DNA of 64,000 nucleotides from Verrucomicrobiota bacterium (GTDB lineage Bacteria; Verrucomicrobiota; Verrucomicrobiia; Limisphaerales; JADLHS01), in assembly GCA_029573725.1 (NCBI GenBank), contig JAKQDQ010000178.1:124001-188000 (forward strand). Direction: 5' to 3'. Numbering within the stretch: position 1 is the stretch's first letter; every line of letters begins with the position of its first letter. Of this stretch, positions 54,581-63,797 are shown piece after piece. Below the pieces are notes generated by a model that was not told the DNA's origin, did not search any database, and saw only the letters and a program-made list of their open reading frames with translations. The position numbers and the translations under genes were made by a program.

Positions 54581-55252
54581 TCACTTGGGCAACGATTGGA
54601 TGAACCGGTCCGATTCCGCGATGCTGGCGTTCATTTGTCGCAGCAATTCTTCGATCTGCTGTTGGATGCCGGCCGCCTCGCCCTGCAGGGCGCCGATCGC
54701 CGAGGCGTTCAGGTTGTGCTTGAGGAACAATACATTGTCCTTGAGCTGACCGAGCACCGGCTGCATGGCCGCTTCCGCCGCGCGGACGGTCTGCGACAAT
54801 TGGGTGTAACGTTCCCGTGTCTGCTGCAATTGCGCACGACTGGCGGCCGCAAGGTTGGCATTGCGATATTCCTGCAGCTCCGATTCCCATTCGGCAAACA
54901 TGGACCGGGCGATCTTCTCCATTTTCTCGATACGCGACTGGACCTCCCGGGCCTGGCGCTCACAACGCTCGTGGGAAGTTTTTACCTTGCCGTAAAACGA
55001 CTCCAGTTCGCCGCCATCAAAACCGTACAACGCCTTGAGCTGGGTCAGGGCATCCGTGAACTCCGCCTGGGCGTCCTTCTGCTCCTCCTGTAGCGCGGCC
55101 ACGGATTTCTTGAGCAGCTCGCGTTTTTCGTAGCCAAACACATGTTCCATCGTGGCGTTGTAGACCGAGGAGCAGCCGGTCAACAACCAGAAGCCCATCA
55201 CGCCCAAAGCCAGCACCGGCGGCGTCCGCAACATCCGAAATCGATTTCTCAT
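54581..55252 (-). CDS. DUF2959 family lipoprotein
   Basis: 223 residues from ATG 55252. The signal ends in the lipobox-like FWLLTGC, so it should be lipidated. The mature protein is almost entirely helical and coiled-coil-like (e.g. EKMEKIARSMFAEWESELQE and QQIEELLRQMNASIAESDRF), the form of DUF2959. The YNATMEHVFGYEKRELL start of the mature part matches the family. Function unknown; probably a periplasmic coiled-coil protein. Same strand as argH and the squalene/phytoene synthase. Confidence 0.85.
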   Translation of the reverse strand: MRNRFRMLRTPPVLALGVMGFWLLTGCSSVYNATMEHVFGYEKRELLKKSVAALQEEQKDAQAEFTDALTQLKALYGFDGGELESFYGKVKTSHERCERQAREVQSRIEKMEKIARSMFAEWESELQEYRNANLAAASRAQLQQTRERYTQLSQTVRAAEAAMQPVLGQLKDNVLFLKHNLNASAIGALQGEAAGIQQQIEELLRQMNASIAESDRFIQSLPK

Positions 55253-55386
55253 AATAGACGGGCTTGTGGCCACAAAACGAACCTGCAGAGGATAATGCGC
55301 CGGTTTCCACGTTTGAAAGCGAAAATCCCCGGCGTGGCTTGCGCCATCACCACCCGCTCCAGCGCCCGAGACGGCGGGCCCGCGCT

Positions 55387-56790
55387 TCAGGACCCCAAGA
55401 TCCGCTGCCAGCGCGCCAGCTGGCGGGCCACCTCCCTGGTGCCCGGGGCGCCTGGAAAATTTCGTTTGGCCAGGGCCCGTTGCAGGTTGAACACCTCGAG
55501 CGCCTCGCGTTGAAAAGTTTTATCCACCGCCTGCAAATCCGCGAGCGTCAGTTGATTCAACGGCTTGTGCCGACTTTCCGCCCGGGCTACGACGGCGCCC
55601 ACCACATGGTGCGCCTGGCGGAACGGCATGCCCTTTTCCACCAGGTAATCGGCCAGATCGGTGGCGAGCAGGGCCGGATCACTGGCCGCCGCCAGGCACA
55701 CCGGGTGGTTGAGGGTGATGTGGCGGAACATCGCGTCCATCAAGCGCACGCCGGCGCGCACGGTGTCCGCCGTGTCGAACAGCCGTTCCTTGTCCTCCTG
55801 CAAATCCCGATTGTAAGTCATGGGCAGGCCCTTGAGCAGGGTGAGCAACGCCAGCAAATTGCCATACACCCGCGCGGTTTTGCCGCGGGTTAGCTCGGCC
55901 ACGTCGGGATTTTTTTTCTGCGGCATGAGCGAGGAGCCGGTCGTGTAGGCGTCGGCGATCTTGATGAAGTTGAACTCCGCGCTGGCCCAGAGAATCACGT
56001 CTTCCGCCAGGCGCGACAGATGCATGGCCAGCACGGCGGCGGCGGCGCAAAATTCAATGGCAAAATCACGGTCGCTCACGGCATCCATCGAGTTTTGCGT
56101 CAGTTGCACCCGGCCGTCGGCGGCCACGAAATCCAGTTGCCGTGCCACCGCTTCACGATCCAACCGGAGGGTGGACCCGGCAATCGCGCCGCTGCCGAGC
56201 GGGCAGACGTTCACGCGCGAATGACAATCCCAAAGCCGCTCGCAATCGCGTTCGAGCATTTCGACGTAGGCGAGCAGATGGTGTGCGAAATAAACGGGCT
56301 GGGCGCGTTGCAGGTGGGTGTAGCCGGGTATGACCACCTCCAAATTTTTTTCGCCGAGGGCGACCAGGGCGCGTTGCAGACCGACGATCTCACCCAGCAG
56401 CAGCGTGATTTCCTCGCGCAGCCAGAGGCGCATGTCCAGCGCGATCTGATCATTACGCGACCGGGCGGTGTGGAGTTTTGCCCCGGCGGGCACGCGCTCG
56501 GTGAGCGCAGATTCGATGTTCATGTGCACGTCCTCGAGTTCGGCCTTCCAGACGAAAGTGCCGGCCGCAATTTCCCGGGCGATCTGATTCAGCCCGGCGG
56601 TGATGGCCCGGGCTTCGGCCTTGGTGAGGACGCCGATCTTGTGCAACATCGCGGCATGCGCCATCGAGCCGGCAATGTCGTGCTTCCATAAACGCCAGTC
56701 GAACGAGACGGATTCCGAGAACGTGGCGACATCCGCGCCCGGCCCGGAATGGAACCGGCCACTGCGCGACACTGGAGATTTCTTCGTCAT
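55387..56790 (-). CDS. argH: Argininosuccinate lyase
   Basis: 467 residues from ATG 56790; the longer upstream frame has no family similarity. The fumarase-superfamily signature is GSSLMPQKKNPD, with the substrate-binding ARSRNDQIALDMRLWL and GYTHLQRAQPV also present. It cleaves argininosuccinate to arginine and fumarate, the last step of arginine synthesis. It is the first gene of a minus-strand run ending with the squalene/phytoene synthase; the 134-bp gap after it suggests a separate transcript. Confidence 0.97.
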   Translation of the reverse strand: MTKKSPVSRSGRFHSGPGADVATFSESVSFDWRLWKHDIAGSMAHAAMLHKIGVLTKAEARAITAGLNQIAREIAAGTFVWKAELEDVHMNIESALTERVPAGAKLHTARSRNDQIALDMRLWLREEITLLLGEIVGLQRALVALGEKNLEVVIPGYTHLQRAQPVYFAHHLLAYVEMLERDCERLWDCHSRVNVCPLGSGAIAGSTLRLDREAVARQLDFVAADGRVQLTQNSMDAVSDRDFAIEFCAAAAVLAMHLSRLAEDVILWASAEFNFIKIADAYTTGSSLMPQKKNPDVAELTRGKTARVYGNLLALLTLLKGLPMTYNRDLQEDKERLFDTADTVRAGVRLMDAMFRHITLNHPVCLAAASDPALLATDLADYLVEKGMPFRQAHHVVGAVVARAESRHKPLNQLTLADLQAVDKTFQREALEVFNLQRALAKRNFPGAPGTREVARQLARWQRILGS

Positions 56791-57069
56791 AAAAGCAGTC
56801 CGAATTTGGGGCGAAACCCGGGCGAAGTCACGCGGGGAATTGCGCCGGAGGTGAATTGCCATTGTTGTCACCAGTGATACTTGATCGCTCAAGCAGCTGG
56901 CAGCCGTAGAATGGTTCCGCTCGAGCTCCGGGTAAGGCTGAGCCGGCAAATCCGGCTTGCGCGGGTGAGGATTCGCACGATCAATGACGTCGTGGCGCGA
57001 CGGCAGCCCCTCAGTGCGGCCGGATGCCGGTTGAAATTCTTTTATGCCACGCAGGTGAGGCAGGCGCCG

Positions 57070-57278
57070 CCGGCGTTCTTGTTGTTTGTGAATCGCGACG
57101 ACTCGTTTGCCGAGCCGTACAAGAAACACCCGGCAGGCGGTTTGACGTCGGCACGGCGGTGCAGCAAGTGCATCCGTGCGGCGTGGATGTGTCCAGCGGC
57201 GGCGCATCCGTGTCCGGGAAAAATGGTGCGGCCAAAGTGCGGGCGTTCATCCAAAACGCCAAACAGGCCGGGAATTAA
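57070..57278 (+). pseudogene. trpF: Frameshifted 3' remnant of trpF (phosphoribosylanthranilate isomerase)
   Basis: The C-terminal signature of TrpF is recognisable but split between two frames. One frame gives AFLLF near 57090 and PAGGLT at 57130-57147; the next frame, starting at 57141, gives DVGTAVQQVHPCGVDVSSG and then KVRAFIQNAKQ to a stop at 57276. The expected run is 'LAGGLTP.NV..A..QV.P.GVDVSSG', so a few bases were lost at about 57144-57150, plus about 20 codons earlier. No N-terminal half is present. The remnant ends where a truncated transposase begins, so the gene was probably destroyed by an insertion-deletion event. Confidence 0.7.
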
Positions 57279-57505
57279 GCGCTGAAAGACGCCAGCGCCT
57301 TGCGGCGCGAGCCGGGCCGGCCGCGCAACCAATGCACCAGCTCCGCGTCCCCGGCGGCCTGATACCGTCGCCCCACGCGCCTGGTTTGTCGGCAGCTCAG
57401 CCCCAGTACTGCGGCGGCGTCCACCCAGTTGAGTTCTCTCGCTTGCACACCGGCCAAGATCACGGCCCGGCGCCGTGCTTTCGCACTCATGGTTAATGTT
57501 CGCAT
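57275..57505 (-). pseudogene. Truncated transposase N-terminus (ISNCY/IS481-like)
   Basis: About 76 codons read MRTLTMSAKARR, then a helix-turn-helix with ELNWVDAAAVLGLSCRQTRR and GDAELVHWLRGRPGSRRK, matching the N-terminal DNA-binding domain of ISNCY-type transposases. The catalytic DDE core is missing: the frame runs into a stop at 57275 inside the trpF remnant. An alternative internal start is at 57490. It marks an IS element that has lost most of its length. Confidence 0.75.
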
Positions 57506-57590
57506 CGTGGCGGCAGGGGCTGCCGCCACCGCCGCTCCAGGGGGACATTTTCATCGAGTCCAAAAGGGGCAGTCTCAAGGAATCGCGCCA
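57275..57590 (-). mobile_element. Insertion sequence remnant
   Basis: The region comprises the truncated transposase and about 85 bases upstream of it. GGGGGACATTTTCAT (57540-57554) resembles the terminal sequence of many ISNCY-like elements. The opposite end is lost in the junction with the trpF remnant. The exact boundary near the PSD1-gene promoter (57606) is uncertain. Confidence 0.5.
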
Positions 57591-57605
57591 TGGACGGCGC
57601 GGCCT

Positions 57606-57634
57606 TTGACTCTCCCGGCTGTGTCCGTTACCCT
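57606..57634 (+). promoter_or_regulatory. Predicted promoter of the PSD1-LysM-DUF1501 operon
   Basis: TTGACT at 57606-57611 (five of six), a 17-base spacer, TACCCT at 57629-57634, then nine bases to the ATG at 57644. It lies directly beside the IS remnant. Confidence 0.45.
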
Positions 57635-57643
57635 TCAAAACGT

Positions 57644-59587
57644 ATGAACCCTGGGTTGTCTCAACTGAGTGTCTTGCTGCTGGCTGCCAGTTTGACGCCG
57701 AGCTTTGCCGACCTGACTCCGGCACAACTCGGCCAATTGCCTCCGCCCGCCGCGTCACCAGTCCATTTCACGAAGGACATCAAACCCATCCTCGAAGCCC
57801 GTTGCATCAATTGTCACGGGCGGGGCAAGAACAAAGGCGGTTTCCGCATGGATTCACGCGAGACCCTGCTCGAAGGAGGCGACTCCGGTCCGGCCATTGT
57901 CCTGGGGAAAAGCGCCGAGAGTTATTTGATCGAACTGGTCATGGGTTTTGACCCCGATAGTGTGATGCCGCAGAAGGGAACGAAACTCACTCACGAGCAA
58001 GTCGCCGCGCTGCGCGGCTGGATTGACCAAGGTGCGCCGTGGGATGCGGGCGTAAGTTTCGGCAAACTCGAACCCATCAATCTGCTGCCGCGGCGCCCCG
58101 AACTGCCGCGCCGGACCAGTGAGACGACCCACCCCGTGGATCGCTTCATGGAGGCCTACTTTGCAGCACAGAAAATCAAATGGCCCAAGCTCGTTGACGA
58201 CCGGGTGTTTGCCCGGCGCGTGTACCTCGATGTAATCGGCCTGCTGCCGCCGCCCGAGGAGCTGCAGCGATTCGTGGCCGACCGCGGCCGTGACAAGCGC
58301 GCCCAACTCGTCCGCCGTCTGTTGGCCGACCAGGAAAACTATACGTTGCATTGGATGACGTTCTGGAACGACATGCTGCGCAATGATTATCGCGGGACGG
58401 GTTATATTGACGGGGGCCGCAAACCGATCACGCAATGGTTGTACGCCGCGCTGGAAAACAATCTGCCGTATGACCGTTTCGTGGCGGAATTGATCAATCC
58501 CCGGCCCGAAGCCGAGGGGTTCACCAAAGGCATCGTTTGGCGTGGCGTGGTGAATGCCAGTCAGACGCCGCAGATGCAGGCTGCGCAAAACATCTCGCAG
58601 ATCTTCATGGGCGTGAATCTCAAATGCGCTTCCTGCCATGACAGTTTCATCAACGACTGGACGCTGGCCGATGCCTACGGGCTGGCCGGCATCTACAGTG
58701 ACGAACCGCTGGAGATGGTGCATTGCGACAAACCGACCGGCACCACCGCACCGTTGCGGTTCATTTATCCGCAACTTGGCGACATTGACCCGCACGCCGC
58801 CAAAGCGGAGCGCCTGGAGCAACTGGCCCAATTGATCACCCATCGCCGGGATGGCCGGCTCACGCGCACGCTCGTGAATCGCCTCTGGCAGAAATTTTTT
58901 GGCCGGGGACTGATTGAACCCGTGGACGAAATGGAAAAGCCGGCGTGGAACGTGGACCTGCTTGATTGGCTGGCGGAAGACTTTGCCGACCGGGGTTATG
59001 ATGTGAAGAAGTTGATTGAACGCCTGCTCACTTCACGCGCCTATCAATTGCCGGCCGTGCCGGCAGAAGAACAGACGCGCGACGATTTTGTCTTCCGCGG
59101 CCCGCAGGTGCGCCGGATGTCGGCGGAACAATTCCGCGATGCCATCGGAGAGTTGACCGGCGTCTGGTACGCAAAACCCGCCCCCCAAATCATCCACGCC
59201 GACGGCGCGACGAACCGATTTGCCGTGGTGCGCGCCGCGCTGGTGCCCGCCGACGAATTGCAGGTCGCGCTCGGCCGCCCCAATCGCGAACAAGTCATCA
59301 CCGTGCGGGCGTCCGTCGCCACCACGTTGCAGGCATTGGAACTGACCAATGGCGCCGAGTTGTCCCACCTCCTGCAAAACGGCGCGGAGAAATTCCTCGC
59401 CGCGCGAAACGGCGACTCAAGCCACGCGCTGGCGGAGGCCCTGTACCAGAAAGCGTTGGGTCGGAAACCAACGGCGCCGGAGGCCCACGCGGCGGCGGAG
59501 ATTCTTGGTCAACCGGCGCAAAAAGCCGGCGTCGAAGACTTGATGTGGGCATTGGCCATGTTGCCGGAGTTTCAGTTGATTTATTGA
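57644..59587 (+). CDS. Secreted c-type-cytochrome (PSD1) DUF1549/DUF1553 protein
   Basis: 647 residues from ATG 57644, with a signal peptide (LSVLLLAASLTPSFA). A PSD1 cytochrome-like domain carries the heme site CINCH in IKPILEARCINCHGRG. DUF1549 follows (HPVDRFMEAYFAAQK to FMGVNLKCASCHDSFI, with a second CxxCH), then DUF1553 (RTLVNRLWQKFFGRGLIEP). It is shorter than the usual 800-1000 residues. These proteins are hugely expanded in Planctomycetota and Verrucomicrobiota, often paired with DUF1501 proteins as here; they are thought to work on sulfated or complex glycans, but no activity is proven. The LysM gene begins 1 bp after its stop. Confidence 0.9.
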   Translation: MNPGLSQLSVLLLAASLTPSFADLTPAQLGQLPPPAASPVHFTKDIKPILEARCINCHGRGKNKGGFRMDSRETLLEGGDSGPAIVLGKSAESYLIELVMGFDPDSVMPQKGTKLTHEQVAALRGWIDQGAPWDAGVSFGKLEPINLLPRRPELPRRTSETTHPVDRFMEAYFAAQKIKWPKLVDDRVFARRVYLDVIGLLPPPEELQRFVADRGRDKRAQLVRRLLADQENYTLHWMTFWNDMLRNDYRGTGYIDGGRKPITQWLYAALENNLPYDRFVAELINPRPEAEGFTKGIVWRGVVNASQTPQMQAAQNISQIFMGVNLKCASCHDSFINDWTLADAYGLAGIYSDEPLEMVHCDKPTGTTAPLRFIYPQLGDIDPHAAKAERLEQLAQLITHRRDGRLTRTLVNRLWQKFFGRGLIEPVDEMEKPAWNVDLLDWLAEDFADRGYDVKKLIERLLTSRAYQLPAVPAEEQTRDDFVFRGPQVRRMSAEQFRDAIGELTGVWYAKPAPQIIHADGATNRFAVVRAALVPADELQVALGRPNREQVITVRASVATTLQALELTNGAELSHLLQNGAEKFLAARNGDSSHALAEALYQKALGRKPTAPEAHAAAEILGQPAQKAGVEDLMWALAMLPEFQLIY

Positions 59588-59588
59588 A

Positions 59589-60221
59589 GTGAAAAAGTCG
59601 CGCGCCAATCGGTTTGTTTTCTGTTGCCGCTCGTGGGGGACGGTTGCGACGGCTGTATTTTGGTCGGTCACGGCGGAGTTGTGTCCGGCACAAACCCAAA
59701 ATAGGCCCGCGCCGGACAAGGATGTGCTCGGCCATCCCAATGATCCCGCCAAGGCGCGGGAGGTAGGACAGACCGCCACGCGGCGCGAGTTGAGCAACGG
59801 CGTGATGCAGGTGACAAGCGCGGGGATGCCCGTGCCCGGCTTCGGCGAATATGCGCAACTGTGGAAAGAGCGTTGCAACGTGGAATTGACTTCCGGCGGG
59901 TGCCTTGTCCGCGAAGGGTTTTCGGCTTATCGGCGCGGTTACCACGAAGTACCCAAAACCGCCATCCAGCAGAAATTGGGGACAAACGTTTTCGACCCGC
60001 TCAACAAGGAGGCGGAAGCGCGATGGGAGAAAAAACGCGCAATGGCAGTTCCGCCCGCCGGCAAAGGCGCGCATCTGGTAAACAGCGGCGACACGCTGAC
60101 GAAAATCGCCCGTGTTCACGGCGTAACATTGAACGATGTGATGCGGGCGAATCCCCGCGTCAATCCCACCGGTTTGCAAGTGAAGCAACAAATCATCATC
60201 CCCAGAAAGAAACAGCCATGA
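59589..60221 (+). CDS. LysM-domain secreted protein
   Basis: 210 residues with a GTG start at 59589. A signal-like N-terminus (FVFCCRSWGTVATAVFW) is followed by a novel middle region containing CNVELTSGGC, with two cysteines that may form a disulfide. The C-terminal LysM domain (about 162-206) has the hallmark VNSGDTLTKIARVHGVTLND and QVKQQIIIP. LysM binds peptidoglycan or chitin-like chains, so this protein may tether the neighbouring PSD1 and DUF1501 proteins to the wall. The stop overlaps the DUF1501 start by 4 bp. LysM between these two families is unusual. Confidence 0.85.
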   Translation: MKKSRANRFVFCCRSWGTVATAVFWSVTAELCPAQTQNRPAPDKDVLGHPNDPAKAREVGQTATRRELSNGVMQVTSAGMPVPGFGEYAQLWKERCNVELTSGGCLVREGFSAYRRGYHEVPKTAIQQKLGTNVFDPLNKEAEARWEKKRAMAVPPAGKGAHLVNSGDTLTKIARVHGVTLNDVMRANPRVNPTGLQVKQQIIIPRKKQP

Positions 60222-61714
60222 AAACATTTGCCGCCCAATCCCGCCGCGACTTCCTGAAAACCGCCAGCGCGGCCACGCTTTCCGCCCTGGCGGCCGGCTT
60301 CCCGCGCGCCGTCTTCTCCGACGAGGTGAAAAAGATCAAAGCCAGTGCGGACACGGTCATCGTGCTCTGGATGGGCGGCGGCATGGCGCACACGGAAACG
60401 TTCGATCCCAAGCGCTACACGCCATTCAGCAAGGGCATGGCGCCGGATTCATTCCTGAGCACGTTTCCCAGCATTGATACCGCAGTGGATCACATCAAGT
60501 TTTCCCAGGGACTGGAAAAGACCGGCCAGGTGATGGACCGCGGCACCCTGATCCGCACCTACACGGCAGGCGATTTGGGTTTTATTCTCCACTCGCGCCA
60601 TCAATATCAATGGCACACGGGTTACGCCCCGCCGCAAACCGTCGCCGCGCCGCATATCGGCGCCATCATCGCGCGTACGCTCGGTCCCTTGAATCCCGCC
60701 GTGCCGGCATTCATCAACATCGGCCAGCGCTTCGATGTCGGGGAAGGCGAAGAGTTGAAGGCTTTCACCACGGCGGGGTTTTTGGGCAGCGAATACGGTC
60801 CGTTCAACATCCCGTTCCCCGACCAGGCCGCCGAAACGGTGCGGCCCCCGGGCGGCATGACCCCGGGGCGGTTTGCAGACCGCAACCAATTCTACAAGCG
60901 ATTGCTCGCCGCCAGCCCCCTCGGCGAGGCGGGCAGTGATTATCAAAAGGAATCGTTGCTGCGCTCGTTTGACAACGCCCACCGCCTGCTGAGCTCACCG
61001 GCCGCCAAGGCGTTTGACCTTTCGCTCGAACCCCTCGAAAGCATTCGCAAATATGTTCCGGGCTACGAACCGGGCCGGCGTTTTGACGCCAAGCAGGATC
61101 GGTTTGGCGCCAAATATGAGGAGCAGATGGTCGGGCGTTTTGGCCTGGGCTGCCTCCTGGCACGGCGTCTGACGGAAGTGGGCGCGCGCTTCATCGAGGT
61201 CAGCACCGAATACATCCCCTTTCTGAACTGGGACACGCACGAAAACGGCCACACGCGCGTTGCCGCCATGAAACAGCAGATTGACTCGCCGCTTTCGCAG
61301 TTGGTCCTGGACCTGGAAGCGCGCGGATTGTTGAACCGCACGCTGATCGTGCTGGCCAGCGAGTTCAGCCGCGACGCCATGATCGAAGGCAAGCCCGACA
61401 AACGGATCAAGGACCAGGTGGAAGTGCCGGATCGAGTCGAAGACCCCAAACACTATGGCATGCACCGGCACTTCACCGACGCAGGCAGTGTACTGCTCTT
61501 CGGTGGCGGCATGAAGCGGGGTTACCTGCACGGACTAACGGCCGAGGAACGTCCCTGCAAGACCCTCAGCGACCGGGTGATCATCGAGGATTTGCACGCG
61601 AGCATCTTCCACGCAATGGGGATTTCACCAAAACTTGCCTATGAGATCGAGAAACGGCCGTTCTACGTCACCCGCGACGGGGAAGGGAAAGTCATCCCCG
61701 AGCTTTTTGGGTAA
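60218..61714 (+). CDS. Tat-exported DUF1501 family protein
   Basis: 498 residues from ATG 60218. The twin-arginine signal is SRRDFLKTASAATLSALAAG. The alkaline-phosphatase/sulfatase-like fold of DUF1501 shows ADTVIVLWMGGGMAHTETFD, the LIRTYTAGDLGF metal-region segment, NWDTHENGH and VLASEFSRDAM. The metal-site residues Asp and His look conserved. It is translationally coupled to the LysM gene and lies downstream of a PSD1/DUF1549 protein, the usual partner. It is probably a periplasmic sulfatase-like hydrolase; the substrate is unknown. Confidence 0.9.
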   Translation: MKTFAAQSRRDFLKTASAATLSALAAGFPRAVFSDEVKKIKASADTVIVLWMGGGMAHTETFDPKRYTPFSKGMAPDSFLSTFPSIDTAVDHIKFSQGLEKTGQVMDRGTLIRTYTAGDLGFILHSRHQYQWHTGYAPPQTVAAPHIGAIIARTLGPLNPAVPAFINIGQRFDVGEGEELKAFTTAGFLGSEYGPFNIPFPDQAAETVRPPGGMTPGRFADRNQFYKRLLAASPLGEAGSDYQKESLLRSFDNAHRLLSSPAAKAFDLSLEPLESIRKYVPGYEPGRRFDAKQDRFGAKYEEQMVGRFGLGCLLARRLTEVGARFIEVSTEYIPFLNWDTHENGHTRVAAMKQQIDSPLSQLVLDLEARGLLNRTLIVLASEFSRDAMIEGKPDKRIKDQVEVPDRVEDPKHYGMHRHFTDAGSVLLFGGGMKRGYLHGLTAEERPCKTLSDRVIIEDLHASIFHAMGISPKLAYEIEKRPFYVTRDGEGKVIPELFG

Positions 61715-61817
61715 GCTCATTTCCGCTTTGCGCTTGCGTCGCCTCGCCGGGTTAATCGGCGCCGCCTGAAAATTGCCGGAGCCTGTTCATGGAGCCGGTT
61801 TCATCAGTCTATCTTCC

Positions 61818-62231
61818 ATGTCGCCCGCCTCCTCATCGCACGCAGACACTTGTGAAACCGCTTCTACGCTGGCAGGCATGGAGCGCAGCGGACCGGCGCT
61901 GACGCCGCAAAACTGGGGTGCTGGCGCGCGTGATTTTGGGTTGTGGTCAGCAGGTGGCGCCGCCAGGCACTCCATCAAGATCCCCATAACCCACAGTGCC
62001 CTGGCCGCCAGCGTTGATGCGCCAACCATCGAACTTACCCACGACAATGAAATCCTGACACTGAGCTGGGCGGATTGGGCTGATCCTTTACAATTGATGG
62101 CGGCGATCAATCTCGTCGCTCCCGTAACCTGGCACTCCATAACAACTTCGGTTTGCTCAATCCCCGGCGGTTACGAAGTCCGGCTGCCCCTGCAGGAGGC
62201 GCAACAGTTCTTCCGGTCGCAAGCGTTGTGA
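61818..62231 (+). CDS. Hypothetical protein with verrucomicrobial C-terminal pattern
   Basis: 137 residues from ATG 61818; a TTG start at 61773 would add 15. The C-terminal half reads NEILTLSWADWADPLQLMAA and later VRLPLQEAQQFFRS. This resembles the short beta-rich 'LTLSW...LQ.A...Q.FFRL' tail found at the end of many large secreted Verrucomicrobiota proteins. The first 60 residues have no signal peptide and look unstructured. It may be the surviving end of a larger gene or a small free-standing module. Confidence 0.45.
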   Translation: MSPASSSHADTCETASTLAGMERSGPALTPQNWGAGARDFGLWSAGGAARHSIKIPITHSALAASVDAPTIELTHDNEILTLSWADWADPLQLMAAINLVAPVTWHSITTSVCSIPGGYEVRLPLQEAQQFFRSQAL

Positions 62232-62356
62232 GGCCATACGGACCGGCCCGTCAGGTGGATATTGCTATCCGTGCTCCCGGGTGCCCGGTAGTCTGATCCG
62301 GGATTGAACGCGCATGATGAGACCGTCCACGGCGTGTGCGTCACCTGACCAGAATC

Positions 62357-63763
62357 ATGAGAAAAACAAAGATCGTCGCCACACTTGGTCCGGCCAGTGG
62401 TACCTCCGAAATGATCGGCGCGCTGATCGACGCCGGCGTCAACATTTTCCGCCTGAACATGTCGCACGCTGCGCACGCATGGACGCGGGAGGTGGTAGCC
62501 GCCATTCGCGCGGGCCAGGCGGCCCGCCAGCGGGAGATCGGCATTTTGATGGACACCCAGGGACCGGCGATCCGGACTGGCGACCTGCCCGTGCCGCTGC
62601 CGTTGCAGCCTGGAGAGCGCTTCACCCTGACGGTGCGGGGCGAGCGCAGTGAAGAGGAACATTCCGTGGATGTGAACTACGAAAATTTTATCAACGACAT
62701 CAACGTGGGCGACGTGGTGTTGCTGGACAACGGGATGATTCAGATGAAGGTGCTGGCGAAGGTGGGCAACAAGGTGGAGTGCGAGGTGCTTACCGCCGGA
62801 ACCCTGGGCAGCCGACGGCACATCAATCTGCCCGGGGTAAAGGTCAGTCTGCCCGCGTTGACCACCAAGGATATTGCCGACGTCAAACTGGGCCTGGAGC
62901 TGGGAGTGGATTTCATCGCGTTGTCCTTCGTGCGCAAGGTGGAAGATTTGCGGGAGTTAAAAAAACAATTTCCTGCCGGCGGAGTGCGCCCCCACGTCAT
63001 TGCCAAAATCGAGGATCAGGAAGCCATCGCCCATCTGGAGGCGATCATTGTCGAAGCGGATGGCATCATGGTGGCCCGCGGCGATCTGGGGATTGAAATT
63101 CCATACGAGGAATTGCCCATTGCCCAGCGGCGCATTGTGAAAACCTGTTTGCATCACGGCAAGCCGGTGATCGTGGCCACCCACATGCTGGAGAGCATGA
63201 TCAACATGCCCATGCCCACCCGGGCGGAAGTCACCGACGTGGCCAATGCCGTTTATGAGCAGGCAGATGCCATCATGCTCAGCGGCGAAACCACCGTGGG
63301 CAAGTATCCGGTCAAGTGCATCGAGGTGTTCGATCGGATTGCCCGACGCATCGAGCGCAGCGGGGGGGCCAATTTCCAGGCACAGGCGCAGTTGACCCGG
63401 GTCCGCCAAAAGATTGTAAAAAGCGCGGTGGTCATGGCCGATGAATTGCGGGCGGCGGCGATCCTGGTCTTTACACGCCACGGAAACATGGCCCGTTACA
63501 CGAGCTGGATGCGGCCCCGTTATTCAGCGGTTTATGCGCTCTGCGCGCAGGAGGAGGTGGCGCGGAAGCTCTGCTTGAGCTGGGGCGTCACGCCGGTCGT
63601 CATTCCTTTTGATGTCATCAATCCGCAAAACACCATTGAAGAAGCGCTCGGACATTTGCGCCGGCGCGGCTGCCTGCAAAAGGATCAGACGGTGGTGATC
63701 ATCGGCTCGACCCTTTCCGGCGATCAAATCATTGATGCCGTGCAAATGCGGGTGGTGGAGTGA
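62357..63763 (+). CDS. pyk: Pyruvate kinase
   Basis: 468 residues from ATG 62357. The N-terminal RKTKIVATLGPAS, the substrate region MDTQGPAIRTGDLP and the family signature IMVARGDLGIEIPYEELP are all present; the C-terminal allosteric domain is complete (LVFTRHGNMARYTSWMRP). It transfers phosphate from phosphoenolpyruvate to ADP, giving pyruvate and ATP in glycolysis. The residues between Asn (RLNMSH) and the signature match the type II bacterial enzyme. It stands alone; an ATG at 62314 is out of frame. Confidence 0.97.
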   Translation: MRKTKIVATLGPASGTSEMIGALIDAGVNIFRLNMSHAAHAWTREVVAAIRAGQAARQREIGILMDTQGPAIRTGDLPVPLPLQPGERFTLTVRGERSEEEHSVDVNYENFINDINVGDVVLLDNGMIQMKVLAKVGNKVECEVLTAGTLGSRRHINLPGVKVSLPALTTKDIADVKLGLELGVDFIALSFVRKVEDLRELKKQFPAGGVRPHVIAKIEDQEAIAHLEAIIVEADGIMVARGDLGIEIPYEELPIAQRRIVKTCLHHGKPVIVATHMLESMINMPMPTRAEVTDVANAVYEQADAIMLSGETTVGKYPVKCIEVFDRIARRIERSGGANFQAQAQLTRVRQKIVKSAVVMADELRAAAILVFTRHGNMARYTSWMRPRYSAVYALCAQEEVARKLCLSWGVTPVVIPFDVINPQNTIEEALGHLRRRGCLQKDQTVVIIGSTLSGDQIIDAVQMRVVE

Positions 63764-63797
63764 GGGGGGCGCACGGGCCGGGTGTTGCGGTCTCCCT

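Noticed and set aside
57011-57758. Minus-strand frames over the trpF and transposase remnants
   Set aside because: No family pattern; the plus-strand TrpF signature and the minus-strand HTH explain the region better.
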